A stretch of DNA of 64,000 nt from Dyella terrae (GCF_004322705.1 NZ_SIZZ01000001.1:62001-126000), one strand, 5' to 3'; positions 53,334 through 62,507 are shown, counted from the stretch's first letter. Made by a program: numbers and translations. Notes: generated from the letters alone by a model not told the origin.

Positions 53334-54575
53334 ATGATGCGGGTCATGCGATGGACCAACTTCAATCATATGCGCCTGCTGCGTTACGCGGGCCTGTTCT
53401 CATACCTGTGCATGGCGCTGCCGCTGCTGCAGGGGAGCTGGACCCTGGCGCCGGTCAGCGCCTGGTGGAGCACACCCAAGATCTCAGGCTGGATCGTCTC
53501 CTACCTGCTCTTTGGCGTGACTTACCTCTTGCTGACGAGCCGGCTGAGCATGGTGCGCCAGAGCGAGCGGCTCCAGCCCCTGCGCCTGCTGGGCATGGTG
53601 GTCCTCACCGCCTCGGCCATTTCCATCGGATGGTTCAGCCAGAGCGGCCTGTCGGCCATGCTGATGCTGGTGATCGCCGTGGTATTGCCCTGGCAGCTGC
53701 CGCTGGCGGCGGGCCTGGGCTGGATGCTCGCGCAGAACCTGCTGCTGATTCCCGTCATCGCCGGCTACAAGGGTTGGACGGTGGTGCAGGCCATCCTGCA
53801 GGTGAGCATTTACCTGGGCATCTCGGCGCTGACCTTCTTCACCTCGATGATTGCCAGCCAGCAGGCCGAGGAGCGGGAAATGCAGCGCCGGCTCAACTCG
53901 GAGCTGCGAGCCACCCGCGCGCTCCTGGCCGAATCAACCCGCATTGCCGAACGCATGCGCATCGCTCGCGACCTGCATGACCTGATTGGCCATCACCTCA
54001 CGGCCCTGAGCCTGAACCTGGAAGTGGCCAGCCACCTGAGCAACCCGGAAGCCGCTGATCATGTGCGCAAGGCCCAGGCGACCGCCAAGCACCTCCTTAG
54101 TGACGTGCGCGAGGCGGTCAGCGAGCTGCGCCAGGACGATGCCATTGACCTGACCCAGGCGCTGCGCAGCCTGATTGAGGGCGTGCCGGGTCTGAATGTG
54201 CATGTGGAGACGCCGCCTCGATTCAGCGTCGAGGACCCGCGGCGCGCCCAGGTGCTGCTGCGTTGCGCCCAGGAGATCATCACCAACACCGCCCGACATG
54301 CCGGTGCGCGCAACCTCTGGCTGTCCTTTGCCTATGACGAGGCAGGCAAGCTGGAGCTGCACGCCCGGGACGATGGTCGCGGCGCGGACCAGTTCAAGCC
54401 CGGCAACGGCTTGTCGGGCATGCGTGAGCGCCTGGCAGAATTTGGTGGAACCGTGGCCGTGGACACGGCATCGGGCCATGGATTCGCGCTCAATGTAAGC
54501 CTGCCGCTGGGCGAGGAGCCCGCGCTGGCCCACGCGACGTCCCGCTTCGAGCCGCCGGCGCTGACCGTCTCGTGA
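53334..54575 (+). CDS. DesK/NarX-type sensor histidine kinase
   Basis: The 413-residue protein has about five membrane helices (residues 15-180) without a large periplasmic domain, then a HisKA_3 dimerisation domain with ERMRIARDLHDLIGHHLTAL, the phospho-acceptor His in RDLHD, and a HATPase domain ending GNGLSGMRERLAEFGGTV and GHGFALNVSLPL. The membrane topology resembles DesK, which senses membrane state. The frame starts ATGATG at 53334; a later ATG at 53346 is possible. It pairs with the response regulator downstream. Confidence 0.9.
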   Translation: MMRVMRWTNFNHMRLLRYAGLFSYLCMALPLLQGSWTLAPVSAWWSTPKISGWIVSYLLFGVTYLLLTSRLSMVRQSERLQPLRLLGMVVLTASAISIGWFSQSGLSAMLMLVIAVVLPWQLPLAAGLGWMLAQNLLLIPVIAGYKGWTVVQAILQVSIYLGISALTFFTSMIASQQAEEREMQRRLNSELRATRALLAESTRIAERMRIARDLHDLIGHHLTALSLNLEVASHLSNPEAADHVRKAQATAKHLLSDVREAVSELRQDDAIDLTQALRSLIEGVPGLNVHVETPPRFSVEDPRRAQVLLRCAQEIITNTARHAGARNLWLSFAYDEAGKLELHARDDGRGADQFKPGNGLSGMRERLAEFGGTVAVDTASGHGFALNVSLPLGEEPALAHATSRFEPPALTVS

Positions 54576-54690
54576 AGGCCGGCCTCACGCCGCCCCGTTC
54601 GGGCATGCCAGAATGCACCGGCTTGGATAGCCGTGCCGTTAACTCCGCTGCCGGGGGCAGTGGAGGTCTCTATCGCTTCGAGGATCCGCG

Positions 54691-55332
54691 ATGATTTCCG
54701 TTTGCCTTGTCGACGACCAGAATCTAGTACGCCAGGGCGTTCGCTCCCTGCTGGATCTGGCTGAGGACATCCGCGTCGTAGCTGAGTGCGCCGATGGCGC
54801 CCAGGCCGTTCAGGACATTCCGCGCGTCAAGCCGGACGTGGTCCTGCTCGACCTGCGCATGCCCAATATGAGTGGCCTGGAAGTCCTGCAGGCCTTGTCC
54901 GCCCGCAATGAATTGCCGCCCACCATCATCCTGACCACGTTCGACGACGATCAGCTCGTGCTGCAGGGCCTCAAGGCCGGTGCCCGCGGCTATCTGCTCA
55001 AGGACGTGTCGCTCGAACAGTTGGTGGAAGCCGTGCGCACCGTGGCTGCCGGCGGTTCGCTGGTTGCCCCGATGGTCACCCAGCGACTGCTGGCTGGCGT
55101 GGGTCGCATGCAGAATCAGTTCACCAGCCTTGAACAGCCCGATCCGCTGACCGAGCGCGAAACCGAGATCCTGCGGCTCCTGTCCGGCGGTTACAGCAAC
55201 AAGGAAATCGCCAACTCGCTGAAGGTGGCCGAGGGCACGGTGAAAAACCATGTGTCCAACATCCTTTCGAAGCTGGGTGTCCGCGATCGCACCCGTGCGG
55301 TGCTTAAAGCGCTGGAGCTGGGCATCGTCTGA
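54691..55332 (+). CDS. NarL/FixJ-family response regulator
   Basis: The 213-residue protein has a receiver domain (about 1-120; phospho-acceptor Asp in DVVLLDLRMPNMSG, conserved Lys in GYLLKDVS) and a LuxR-type helix-turn-helix (about 145-205; LTERETEILRLLSGGYSNKE and VAEGTVKNHVSNILSKLGV). It should bind DNA as a dimer when phosphorylated by the adjacent kinase, which ends 115 bases upstream. The target genes are not evident. A REP-like repeat and an intrinsic terminator follow. Confidence 0.95.
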   Translation: MISVCLVDDQNLVRQGVRSLLDLAEDIRVVAECADGAQAVQDIPRVKPDVVLLDLRMPNMSGLEVLQALSARNELPPTIILTTFDDDQLVLQGLKAGARGYLLKDVSLEQLVEAVRTVAAGGSLVAPMVTQRLLAGVGRMQNQFTSLEQPDPLTERETEILRLLSGGYSNKEIANSLKVAEGTVKNHVSNILSKLGVRDRTRAVLKALELGIV

Positions 55333-55337
55333 GGGGA

Positions 55338-55398
55338 GCCGGCCGCTGGCGCGGCGTGTGAGGGCGGGCGCTGCGCGCCCTGTGAACAGTGAACGGGG
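55338..55398 (+). repeat. REP-like hairpin repeats, forward block (site B)
   Basis: Units are GGCCGCTGGCGCGGC + GTGTGA (to 55361) and GGGCGCTGCGCGCCC (55366-55380) + TGTGAACAGTGAACGG. A weaker third unit GGCCGCTTTGCGGCC + TGTGGATG lies at 55439-55460. They share the layout of the units at 20.9-21.1 kb but with different stem bases, and face an inverted copy at 55601-55668. Confidence 0.75.
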
Positions 55399-55428
55399 AA
55401 AGCCGGTTCCGTGAGGGCCGGCTTTTTT
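55399..55428 (+). terminator. intrinsic terminator of the response regulator
   Basis: AAAGCCGG (55399-55406) pairs with CCGGCTTT (55418-55425) around an 11-base loop and is followed by more T. It is separated from the gene's stop codon by the repeat block at 55338-55398. Confidence 0.8.
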
Positions 55429-55905
55429 CTTGGAGGTTGGCCGCTTTGCGGCCTGTGGATGATTCAGGGTGAATGGGGAAGAGCAGGGCGGCCTTGATGG
55501 AGTTCGCGCTATACCAATCGCCAATTGACTGTAAGTACCCAATCCAGCAGCCCTCTGTACCTCTCCAGGTCCTCAGTTGTTCCCGGTGGTGGGCTTTTTG
55601 CCTTTACCGTTAACCCTTTACAGGGCGCGCAGCGCCCGGCTTCACAGGCCGCGCCAGCGGCCGGCCTGCCGCTCTCGGCCCATGGTGCTGTGCAACACCG
55701 GTCGAGCGGTGTGGACGTCCATAAGAATGAGGCCAATTAAGCGTTCCGGGCCCGTAGCGTTCCGCTCCATGAACCGTTACCATCGGTGGCTTCGGCGCTG
55801 GCCGACCCCCTGTCACGATGCGATTCCTTCAGGCAATTGGCCGTGACGGACAGGTCTCCGGCGACAGCTTTGTGCCGCCAAGAGAGTTGTTCGGAGAACC
55901 CTGGA
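55429..55905. other. intergenic region with repeats but no clear gene
   Basis: This stretch holds a weak forward repeat unit (55439-55460), about 140 bases without evident structure, the inverted repeat block at 55601-55668, and about 230 bases of leader before the next gene. No reading frame has both a ribosome site and recognisable content. Confidence 0.5.
55601..55668 (-). repeat. REP-like hairpin repeats, inverted copy (site B)
   Basis: Read on the minus strand: GGCCGGCCGCTGGCGCGGCC, TGTGAA, then GGGCGCTGCGCGCCC (55637-55623) and TGTAAAGGGTTAACGG. It mirrors the forward block at 55338-55398 closely, so the two could fold together into a long cruciform or RNA structure. Confidence 0.75.
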
Positions 55906-57252
55906 ATGATGCGTGTTCTTGAATTCATTGTTGCCCTGGTCATCGTCGCCATAGCCGGCGTCGTGGTGGGCGTGATCATGCCCAGCACCGGTCATGTGGA
56001 AAGGTCGCTGGTCGTCGGCAAGGACATGCGTCAGGTGTACGACGTGCTCGCCAACTTCCGTCGCTTCCCGGACTTCACGGTCCAGCGCAAGTACGATCGC
56101 AATGTCAAATTTACCCATTCGGGCAAGGGCTATGGCCCGGGCGCCGAAATCAGCTGGGACAGCAGCGACGACAAGGTGGGCAAGGGCAAGCTGACCGTTG
56201 CCACCGCCACCCCGGACTTCGACAAGGTCGATTCGACCGCGAAGAAGGCCCAGATCGTGTGGAACCTGGACAACGACTGGCGCGGTCAGGACAAGCACTT
56301 CACGCTTGACCTGGAGCGTCAGGGCTCGCGCGGTCAGTTGACCAAGATCACCTGGTCGTATGACGTCGCCTATGGTTTCAACCTGATCGACCGTTATTCC
56401 AATCTGTACATCCACGGCGACCCGGATTCCTTCATCCAGTTCAGCCTGACGGATCTGCAGAACGTGCTGGCCTCAGTGCAGAACATCGATTACAGCAAGC
56501 TGATCCCGTACATCGAACAGACCCAGCCGACCCCGGTCCTGCTGGTGTCGACGTCGATCGAGCGTAAGGGTGGTCTGGAAGCGCTGGACGAAGCCACGGC
56601 CAAGGCCGAGCAGGAAATCCAGGCTGCCGCGAAGAAGCTGGGCGTGACTGTCACCGGTCCGCGCATCATCTACACGACCAACTACGGCGACCAGAACTAC
56701 ACCTTCGACGTGGCCCTGCCGATCAGCGCTTCCAGCCTGACGATCAATGGCCAGAGCCATGACCTGGTGGCCGCCAAGGCGCCGGATCTGAACGCGCCGG
56801 CCGCCAGCAGCAGCACCGCGGATGCCGCCAACGCCGACACCAACGCTCCGGGCAGCACCGATCGCTTCGGTCGCCTGATCGTCGACGCCAACGTCCGTGG
56901 TCTGCTTGCCTTCGGTGGCCCGGCCCTCAAGGGCGTCTGGAACGGCACCGCCGCTGGCGTGCCGCAGACCCGCGACATGTTGAAGGCTTACGCCCAGACC
57001 CACGGCTACAAGTTCGACGAAGTGGTCAACCGCTTCTACGACATCCTGGCCAAGGCGGAAGAGAAGAAGGGTGACGAAGTCACCAGCTACGCCCAGTACG
57101 CCGTGTACCTGCCGCTGAGCGATGCGCCGGAAAAGACCCCGGAACAGGAAGCTGGCCTGCAGCCGCCGTCGCTGGACGCGGGCACCGATCAGGCTCCGGC
57201 CTCGTCGGGCACCGCCGCCGCTCCGGCCGCCGCTTCCAGCGCCGCCCAGTAA
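55906..57252 (+). CDS. membrane-anchored SRPBCC / GyrI-like protein
   Basis: The 448-residue protein has one N-terminal helix (about 4-24), an SRPBCC/START-like ligand-binding domain (about 28-190; VERSLVVGKDMRQVYDVL, FRRFPDFT, GPGAEISWDSSDDKVG) and a GyrI-like effector-binding region split in two (about 200-290 and 325-410) by an Ala/Asp/Ser/Thr-rich linker. The tail is Ala/Pro/Ser-rich. ATG at 55906 has GGAG 9 bases upstream. It is single, closed by a strong terminator. Binding of a small hydrophobic ligand at the envelope is inferred. Confidence 0.78.
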   Translation: MMRVLEFIVALVIVAIAGVVVGVIMPSTGHVERSLVVGKDMRQVYDVLANFRRFPDFTVQRKYDRNVKFTHSGKGYGPGAEISWDSSDDKVGKGKLTVATATPDFDKVDSTAKKAQIVWNLDNDWRGQDKHFTLDLERQGSRGQLTKITWSYDVAYGFNLIDRYSNLYIHGDPDSFIQFSLTDLQNVLASVQNIDYSKLIPYIEQTQPTPVLLVSTSIERKGGLEALDEATAKAEQEIQAAAKKLGVTVTGPRIIYTTNYGDQNYTFDVALPISASSLTINGQSHDLVAAKAPDLNAPAASSSTADAANADTNAPGSTDRFGRLIVDANVRGLLAFGGPALKGVWNGTAAGVPQTRDMLKAYAQTHGYKFDEVVNRFYDILAKAEEKKGDEVTSYAQYAVYLPLSDAPEKTPEQEAGLQPPSLDAGTDQAPASSGTAAAPAAASSAAQ

Positions 57253-57274
57253 TCGGAAAGCCTCGTGAAACAAG

Positions 57275-57304
57275 AAGGGCCCTTCGCATGAAGGGCCCTT
57301 TTTC
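57275..57304 (+). terminator. intrinsic terminator of the SRPBCC gene
   Basis: AAGGGCCCTT (57275-57284) pairs with a second AAGGGCCCTT (57291-57300) around the loop CGCATG, followed by TTTCT. It is a clear Rho-independent terminator 22 bases after the stop codon. Confidence 0.9.
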
Positions 57305-57462
57305 TATGGCGGCTTCGGAACCTTCCCGCGATTACCGTGGTCCGAGCCCAACGCGCAGGTAAGTCATGGCTGACGTGATGACCTGTTCTCCGCTGACATC
57401 AGCTCACATGCGTTACATTCCGGGGAAATCTCGGTGTTGCCCGGGAACGCGTCCAAGCCTTC

Positions 57463-58395
57463 ATGATTGAAACCGAACAGCTCACACGCCGATACGGCAC
57501 GCTAACCGCGGTTGACTGCCTCAGCTTCCGTGCCGAACCGGGGCAGGTGCTGGGCTTGCTCGGGCCCAATGGCGCGGGAAAGTCGACGGCGATGCGCATG
57601 ATTGCCGGCTTCCTTGCCCCCAGCTCGGGCACGGCGCGCGTCTGCGGTCACGATGTCCTCAAGGAACCTCTCAAGGCGAAGCGTGCATTGGGCTACCTGC
57701 CCGAAGGTGCGCCCAGCTACGGAGAGCTGACCGTGCGCGAGTTCCTGACGTTCATCATCCGCATGCGCGGCTTTCGCGAAGACATGGGCTGGCGACGATT
57801 CCACGATGTCGTCGGGCACCTGCAGCTCGAAGAAGTGCTCGATATCTGCATTGACACCCTGTCCAAGGGTTTGCGCCGTCGCGTCGGTCTGGCCCAGGCG
57901 ATCCTGCACGACCCGCCGGTGCTCATGCTGGACGAGCCCACCGATGGTCTCGACCCGAACCAGAAGCACACAGTGCGGCAGCTGATCGACGCCATGGCGC
58001 GCGAGCGCACGATTCTTATTTCGACCCATCTCCTTGAGGAGGTGCATGCCTTGTGCAATCGCGTGGTGATCCTCGCCAACGGACGCCTGCTGGCTGATGC
58101 GACACCTGCCGAACTCGAATCACGCTCGCGTTATCACGGCGCCGTTTCCTTTAGTGCGCCGGGCAGTGGCGTGTCGCAGGAGATGCTGGGCCGGCTCCCG
58201 CAAGTGGCATCGATCGAGGTCGATCCGCTCGACGGGCGCATCACCGTCTTCCCCAGGCCGGGCGAGCGCATTCTCGAACCGGTGGAGACCTTGCTTAAAC
58301 AGCAGGGCCTCGAAGTGTCGGAGATCCAGCTTGAGCGCGGACGACTCGACGAGGTTTTCCGGCAGATCACCACGGGTGTGGAGGCGCGCCAGTGA
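57463..58395 (+). CDS. ABC transporter ATP-binding protein (GldA-like)
   Basis: The 310-residue ATPase has Walker A GLLGPNGAGKST, the signature LSKGLRRRVGLAQA, Walker B PPVLMLDEPTDGLD and the switch histidine in LISTHLLEEV. A C-terminal extension after about 225 is typical of GldA/YhhJ-type exporters. It energises the membrane subunit encoded next, whose GTG start overlaps its stop codon. The group corresponds to the Gld-type ABC system, whose cargo is unclear outside Bacteroidetes. Confidence 0.92.
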   Translation: MIETEQLTRRYGTLTAVDCLSFRAEPGQVLGLLGPNGAGKSTAMRMIAGFLAPSSGTARVCGHDVLKEPLKAKRALGYLPEGAPSYGELTVREFLTFIIRMRGFREDMGWRRFHDVVGHLQLEEVLDICIDTLSKGLRRRVGLAQAILHDPPVLMLDEPTDGLDPNQKHTVRQLIDAMARERTILISTHLLEEVHALCNRVVILANGRLLADATPAELESRSRYHGAVSFSAPGSGVSQEMLGRLPQVASIEVDPLDGRITVFPRPGERILEPVETLLKQQGLEVSEIQLERGRLDEVFRQITTGVEARQ

Positions 58396-59126
58396 ATCCG
58401 ATTGCTGCCGTCACACGCCGGGAACTGCGCAGCTACTTCGTTACGCCGCTGGCCTATGTGTTCCTGGTGATTTTCCTGGTCATGGCGGGCATCCTCACCT
58501 TCTACGCGGGTGACTTCTACGATCGCGGCCAGGCTGACTTGCAGCCGTTCTTCGCGATGCATCCCTGGCTATACCTGCTGCTTGCGCCGGCGGTGTCCAT
58601 GCGCATGTGGGCCGAAGAGACCAAGGGTGGCACGCTGGAACTCCTGCTAAGCCTGCCGTTGACGCTGGGGCAGGCGATGATGGGCAAGTTCATCGCGGCC
58701 TGGTTGTTCATGGGGCTCGCGCTGCTCCTTACGTTTCCCATCTGGATCACGGTCAACTATCTCGGCGCGCCGGACAACGGCGTGATCATTGCCGGTTATC
58801 TGGGCAGCTGGTTGATGGCCGGTGCCTTCCTGGCCATCGGTGCCTGTCTGTCGGCATTGACCCAGAGCCAGGTGGTCGCCTTCATCCTGACCATGGTGGT
58901 GTGTTTCCTGCTGATCCTCGCGGGGCAGCCGCAAGTCATGGACTTCCTGCAGGGCACGCTTCCGCGTCGCTGGCTCAATGGCCTTGCGCACCTGAGCATG
59001 CTGCGCCATTTTGAAGCGATCGCGCGTGGCGTGCTGGACCTGCGCGACGTGCTGTATTTCATCATGAGCATTTGCGCCTGGCTGACGGCCGGTGTCCTGG
59101 TGCTCGACCTGAAAAGGACGCCTTGA
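58392..59126 (+). CDS. ABC-2 type permease (GldF-like)
   Basis: The 244-residue protein has six predicted helices (about 20-40, 55-75, 100-120, 135-160, 165-185, 215-238). TRRELRSYFVTPLAYVFLVIF and MRMWAEETKGGTLELLLSLP are typical of ABC-2 permeases of the GldF class. GTG at 58392 overlaps the ATPase stop as GTGA. It should form the channel with the ATPase and, by analogy, with the GldG-like protein downstream. Confidence 0.9.
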   Translation: MNPIAAVTRRELRSYFVTPLAYVFLVIFLVMAGILTFYAGDFYDRGQADLQPFFAMHPWLYLLLAPAVSMRMWAEETKGGTLELLLSLPLTLGQAMMGKFIAAWLFMGLALLLTFPIWITVNYLGAPDNGVIIAGYLGSWLMAGAFLAIGACLSALTQSQVVAFILTMVVCFLLILAGQPQVMDFLQGTLPRRWLNGLAHLSMLRHFEAIARGVLDLRDVLYFIMSICAWLTAGVLVLDLKRTP

Positions 59127-59129
59127 GCC

Positions 59130-61025
59130 ATGGCGCGCTTTTCGCTCACTCGTCGAACGCAATTGCTGGCTGCGCTGGCTTTGCTGGTCGTCGTCTTCAT
59201 CATGCTCACGCTCGCCAGCAGCCGCTGGATGCGCGTGGGGCGTTTCGATCTCACGTCCGATCATCTCTACACGCTGACGCCCGGCACGATTCAGATCGTC
59301 GACAAGCTGCACGCACCGCTCAAGCTGACGCTGTATTTCTCGGAGCACTCCACGCGCGACTTGCCACAGCTACGCAGCTACGAGCAGCGCGTTCGCGAAA
59401 TGCTGCAGGAAATGGTCGCCCGTTCGCACGGCAAGCTGCGCCTGCAGGTGGTCGACCCGGTGCCGTACTCCGATGACGAGGCGGCGGCAGAGGGCAACGG
59501 GCTTTCGCCAATCAGCGGCGGCACCAACGGCGAGCGCGTCTTTTTCGGTCTTGTCGGCACGACGCTGTCGGGCGGATCGGACGCGGACAACGAGAACGAC
59601 CTGCATCCCGGAGCCAAGACGCTCCCCATTCCGCTGTTTGATCCGGCGCGCGAGACCTTCCTCGAATACGACATCGCCAAGCTTCTCTACGAGCTCAACG
59701 AGCCCAGGAAGCCGATGATTGGCCTGATCAGCACGCTGCCGGTGCAGGGCAATCCGGTGATCGGCGAAGAGCCGTGGACCATCATTCGCCAGCTCGGTCA
59801 GCTGTTCGAAGTGAAGCCGCTCGACGCGAGCAAACTCACCGTGGTGCCGAACGACATCCAGGTGCTCCTGCTGATTCACCCCAAGCGCCTCTCCGATGCG
59901 GCCCAGTACGCCATCGATCAGTACGTGCTGCGCGGTGGTCACCTGGTCGTGTTCGTCGATCCGGATGCCGAGCTCGACAACACGCCCTTTGTGGACAGCG
60001 CCGGCGTGATGGATGATCACAATTCCGACCTCAAGCGCCTGTTCACGACGTGGGGCGTGCTTTACGACTCGCAGAAGGTCGTCCTCGATCGCTCGCGTGC
60101 CTTGCGCATCGAGCTTGCGGACAACAGCGCAACCAACCACCCGGCGATGCTGGGTCTGGGTGGCCAGGAGCTCAATCACGATGACGTGATTACCGCCAGT
60201 CTCCAGCGCATCAACCTTTCCAGCGTCGGTTATTTCGATCTCGCGCAAGGCACTGAATCGCGCCTGGTGCCGCTGTTGCAGAGCACGACCGACGCCGAAG
60301 TCGTGGCGGCGCAGCGCGTGCGTGAGTCGACGGCCGACCCCAATGCGCTGATGGACAACTATCGTGCTGATGGCCTGCACTACGTCATTGCCGCCCGATT
60401 GCGCGGCGCGTTTCCGTCCGCCTTCCCTGAGAAGGCGGGCCAGCCGGGTCATCTGACGCATGCGGCGAGCAACGCCGAAGTCATCCTTGTCGCCGACACC
60501 GATCTGTTGTCGGATCGCCTCTGGGTTTCGTACTCGCAAAGCTTGCTGGGACCGCTGCAACTGAGTGCGTTGGCGAACAACGGCGACTTCGTCACCAACC
60601 TTGCCGACAATCTCAGCGGATCCTCGGCGCTGCTGTCGATTCACGGACGCACCAGTTCGCAGCGACCGTTTACGCGCGTGCAGGCGCTGCAAGCCGCAGC
60701 GGACCAGAAATTTCTTGCGAAGAAGCAGGAGCTGCAGCGCGAACTGGCCGTCACCCGAAGTCGCCTGTCCGAGCTGCAGCCGGCCAAGGCCGCGCGCGGG
60801 GAGGCGATCAGTGCCGAACAACGCAGCGAGATCGAGCAGTTCCTGCAGCGCCAGCTGGCCATCAACAAGGAATTGCGCGACGTGCAGCACCAGCTCAACG
60901 CCGAAATCGATGCCCTGGGCATGCGCCTGAAATTCATCAACATCGTGCTGGTGCCCGCCCTGATCACCTTGTTCGGCCTGGCCTACGGCTGGCGTCGCTC
61001 ACGTCGCAGTCGCCGACAGGCATGA
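59130..61025 (+). CDS. GldG-like ABC auxiliary protein
   Basis: The 631-residue protein has an N-terminal helix (about 11-30), a long extracytoplasmic domain of the ABC-type uncharacterised transport (GldG) family (FDLTSDHLYTLTPGT, LKLTLYFSEHSTRDLP, LVVFVDPDAELDNTP), a coiled coil at about 520-595 and a C-terminal helix near 603-622. It starts 3 bases after the permease gene and completes a three-gene GldA-F-G-like system. It probably couples the transporter to the cell envelope; the cargo is unknown. Confidence 0.88.
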   Translation: MARFSLTRRTQLLAALALLVVVFIMLTLASSRWMRVGRFDLTSDHLYTLTPGTIQIVDKLHAPLKLTLYFSEHSTRDLPQLRSYEQRVREMLQEMVARSHGKLRLQVVDPVPYSDDEAAAEGNGLSPISGGTNGERVFFGLVGTTLSGGSDADNENDLHPGAKTLPIPLFDPARETFLEYDIAKLLYELNEPRKPMIGLISTLPVQGNPVIGEEPWTIIRQLGQLFEVKPLDASKLTVVPNDIQVLLLIHPKRLSDAAQYAIDQYVLRGGHLVVFVDPDAELDNTPFVDSAGVMDDHNSDLKRLFTTWGVLYDSQKVVLDRSRALRIELADNSATNHPAMLGLGGQELNHDDVITASLQRINLSSVGYFDLAQGTESRLVPLLQSTTDAEVVAAQRVRESTADPNALMDNYRADGLHYVIAARLRGAFPSAFPEKAGQPGHLTHAASNAEVILVADTDLLSDRLWVSYSQSLLGPLQLSALANNGDFVTNLADNLSGSSALLSIHGRTSSQRPFTRVQALQAAADQKFLAKKQELQRELAVTRSRLSELQPAKAARGEAISAEQRSEIEQFLQRQLAINKELRDVQHQLNAEIDALGMRLKFINIVLVPALITLFGLAYGWRRSRRSRRQA

Positions 61026-61122
61026 GCGCGGCGGCAATCTGCCACAGGTTCGGGTGGGCAGGGCTGGCTCGCCTCGGACTATCCTTGGCGGCTGACGCCC
61101 GTCGGCCGTCCGGATCGCGTTG

Positions 61123-61998
61123 ATGACCGCAAGCCTGCTCAAATGGATCGTGCCCTGGGAGTTCTCCTGGGTCTTCCTGCTGACCTTTGTCAGCTTCGCC
61201 GTGCTGTACGCACGTGGTTGCAAGCGGGCGAAGGTAAGCCACGGGCGACGGCTGTCGTTCTGGGTGGGCATGGCGATCGTCTATCTGTCGCTGCACACCT
61301 ACTTCGATTACTACGCCGAGCATGAGTTCTTCATGCATCGCATCCAGCAGGTGCTGCTGCACCATCTTGCGCCGCTGCTGATCATTGCGTCCTACCCGGG
61401 CCAGGCCGTGCGCGCCGGGTTGCCGCTGCGCTGGCGCATTCGCTTCCTGCGACCTTTCTTCCGTTCATGGCCCTGGCGGATCGTCAGCGGCGTGCTGCTG
61501 AACCCGGCCATCGCCACGATCCTGTTCGTCGGCTTCATCATCATCTGGCTGATCCCGTCCATGCAGACGCTGGCGATGCTGGACTGGCGCATCTACCGGT
61601 TCATGAACTGGTCGATGATGATCAGCGGACTGACCTACTGGTGGCTGGTGCTCGATCATCGCCCGCGTCCGCCCGGTCGCATGACGCCTGGCGTGCGCGT
61701 GCTGTCGCCGGCCATCACGATGAGTCCGCAGATCCTGGCGGGCGCGATTGTGACGTTCTCGAAATCCGATCTCTATCCCATCTTCGAGATCTGCGGCCGA
61801 GCGTTTACGTTCAATGTGCTGACCGGTCAGCTCGTGGGCGGCGTCATCATGTGGGTGCCGGCGGCGATCATCGAATCGATCGGCGGACTGCTGGCGATGC
61901 GCCAGTGGCTTTCGCTGTCAAAGCGTGGTCGCATCAAGTCGAAGCGAGAACTGGCCCGCCGTGCCGAGTTGGCGCGGCAGGCCCAGGCGCGCACATAG
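61123..61998 (+). CDS. cytochrome c oxidase assembly protein (Caa3_CtaG family)
   Basis: The 291-residue, about seven-helix membrane protein matches the Caa3_CtaG family: WEFSWVFLLTFVSFAVLYARG, DYYAEHEFFMHRIQQVLLHHLAPLL with the His/Met-rich copper-type segment, and MSPQILAGAIVTFSKSDLYP. Family members help insert the CuA/CuB centres of heme-copper oxidases. ATG at 61123 is preferred to TTG at 61120. Copper-handling genes PCu(A)C and SCO lie convergently downstream, so this is a small oxidase-maturation group. Confidence 0.88.
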   Translation: MTASLLKWIVPWEFSWVFLLTFVSFAVLYARGCKRAKVSHGRRLSFWVGMAIVYLSLHTYFDYYAEHEFFMHRIQQVLLHHLAPLLIIASYPGQAVRAGLPLRWRIRFLRPFFRSWPWRIVSGVLLNPAIATILFVGFIIIWLIPSMQTLAMLDWRIYRFMNWSMMISGLTYWWLVLDHRPRPPGRMTPGVRVLSPAITMSPQILAGAIVTFSKSDLYPIFEICGRAFTFNVLTGQLVGGVIMWVPAAIIESIGGLLAMRQWLSLSKRGRIKSKRELARRAELARQAQART

Positions 61999-62009
61999 GG
62001 CTGGAATTC

Positions 62010-62030
62010 GCACCACTCGGTTAGTGGTGC
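62010..62030. terminator. hairpin between convergent CtaG and PCu(A)C genes
   Basis: GCACCACT (62010-62017) and AGTGGTGC (62023-62030) form an 8-bp stem with a 5-base loop that overlaps the stop codon of the PCu(A)C gene. It probably serves as a shared 3' end. No T run is present. Confidence 0.5.
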
Positions 62031-62503
62031 GCGTGATCCATCGGTGCGTCGGCAGCGTCAACCGTATTGGCCGGCTTGGCATCGAAATCCGTCACCAGCG
62101 TGCTGCCGTCGGCGAAGTTCAGGGTGAGGCTCACCTTGTCGCCAACCTTCACCGGCTTGGCGGCATCCATCAGCATCAGGTGGTAGCCACCCGGCGAAAG
62201 CGTGGCGGTACCGTGCGCCGGAATCGACAGGCTGTCGACCATTTCCATGCGGCCCATGCCGCCTTCGGTGCTGCTTTTGTGCAGCATGACGTGGCCATAG
62301 CTCGCGCTGCTGGCGCCTTTGAGGCTCACCGCGTGATCGGAATGATTCGCCAGCGTGACGTAGCCACCGGCGGGCAGGGTGCCTGGCATGACGCGGATCC
62401 ATGCCTGCGACGCCTTGATCTGGTCCGCATCGGCGGCGAATGCGTGCGATGCGAACAAGCTGCCGGCGATCAGCAAACCTGCAAAGAAAGGACGATGCTT
62501 CAT
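62021..62503 (-). CDS. PCu(A)C periplasmic copper chaperone
   Basis: The 160-residue protein has a signal peptide (about 1-23), then the copper A chaperone domain with ASQAWIRVMPGTLPAGGYV, the Cu(I) motif GHVMLHKSSTEGGMGRMEMV with its His and Met ligands, and AHGTATLSPGGYHLMLMD. It delivers Cu(I) to the CuA site of cytochrome oxidase with SCO. A His-rich tail ends the chain (MDHAHH). ATG at 62503 lies 4 bases after the SCO stop codon, so the two are an operon. Confidence 0.93.
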   Translation of the reverse strand: MKHRPFFAGLLIAGSLFASHAFAADADQIKASQAWIRVMPGTLPAGGYVTLANHSDHAVSLKGASSASYGHVMLHKSSTEGGMGRMEMVDSLSIPAHGTATLSPGGYHLMLMDAAKPVKVGDKVSLTLNFADGSTLVTDFDAKPANTVDAADAPMDHAHH

Positions 62504-62507
62504 GGGC

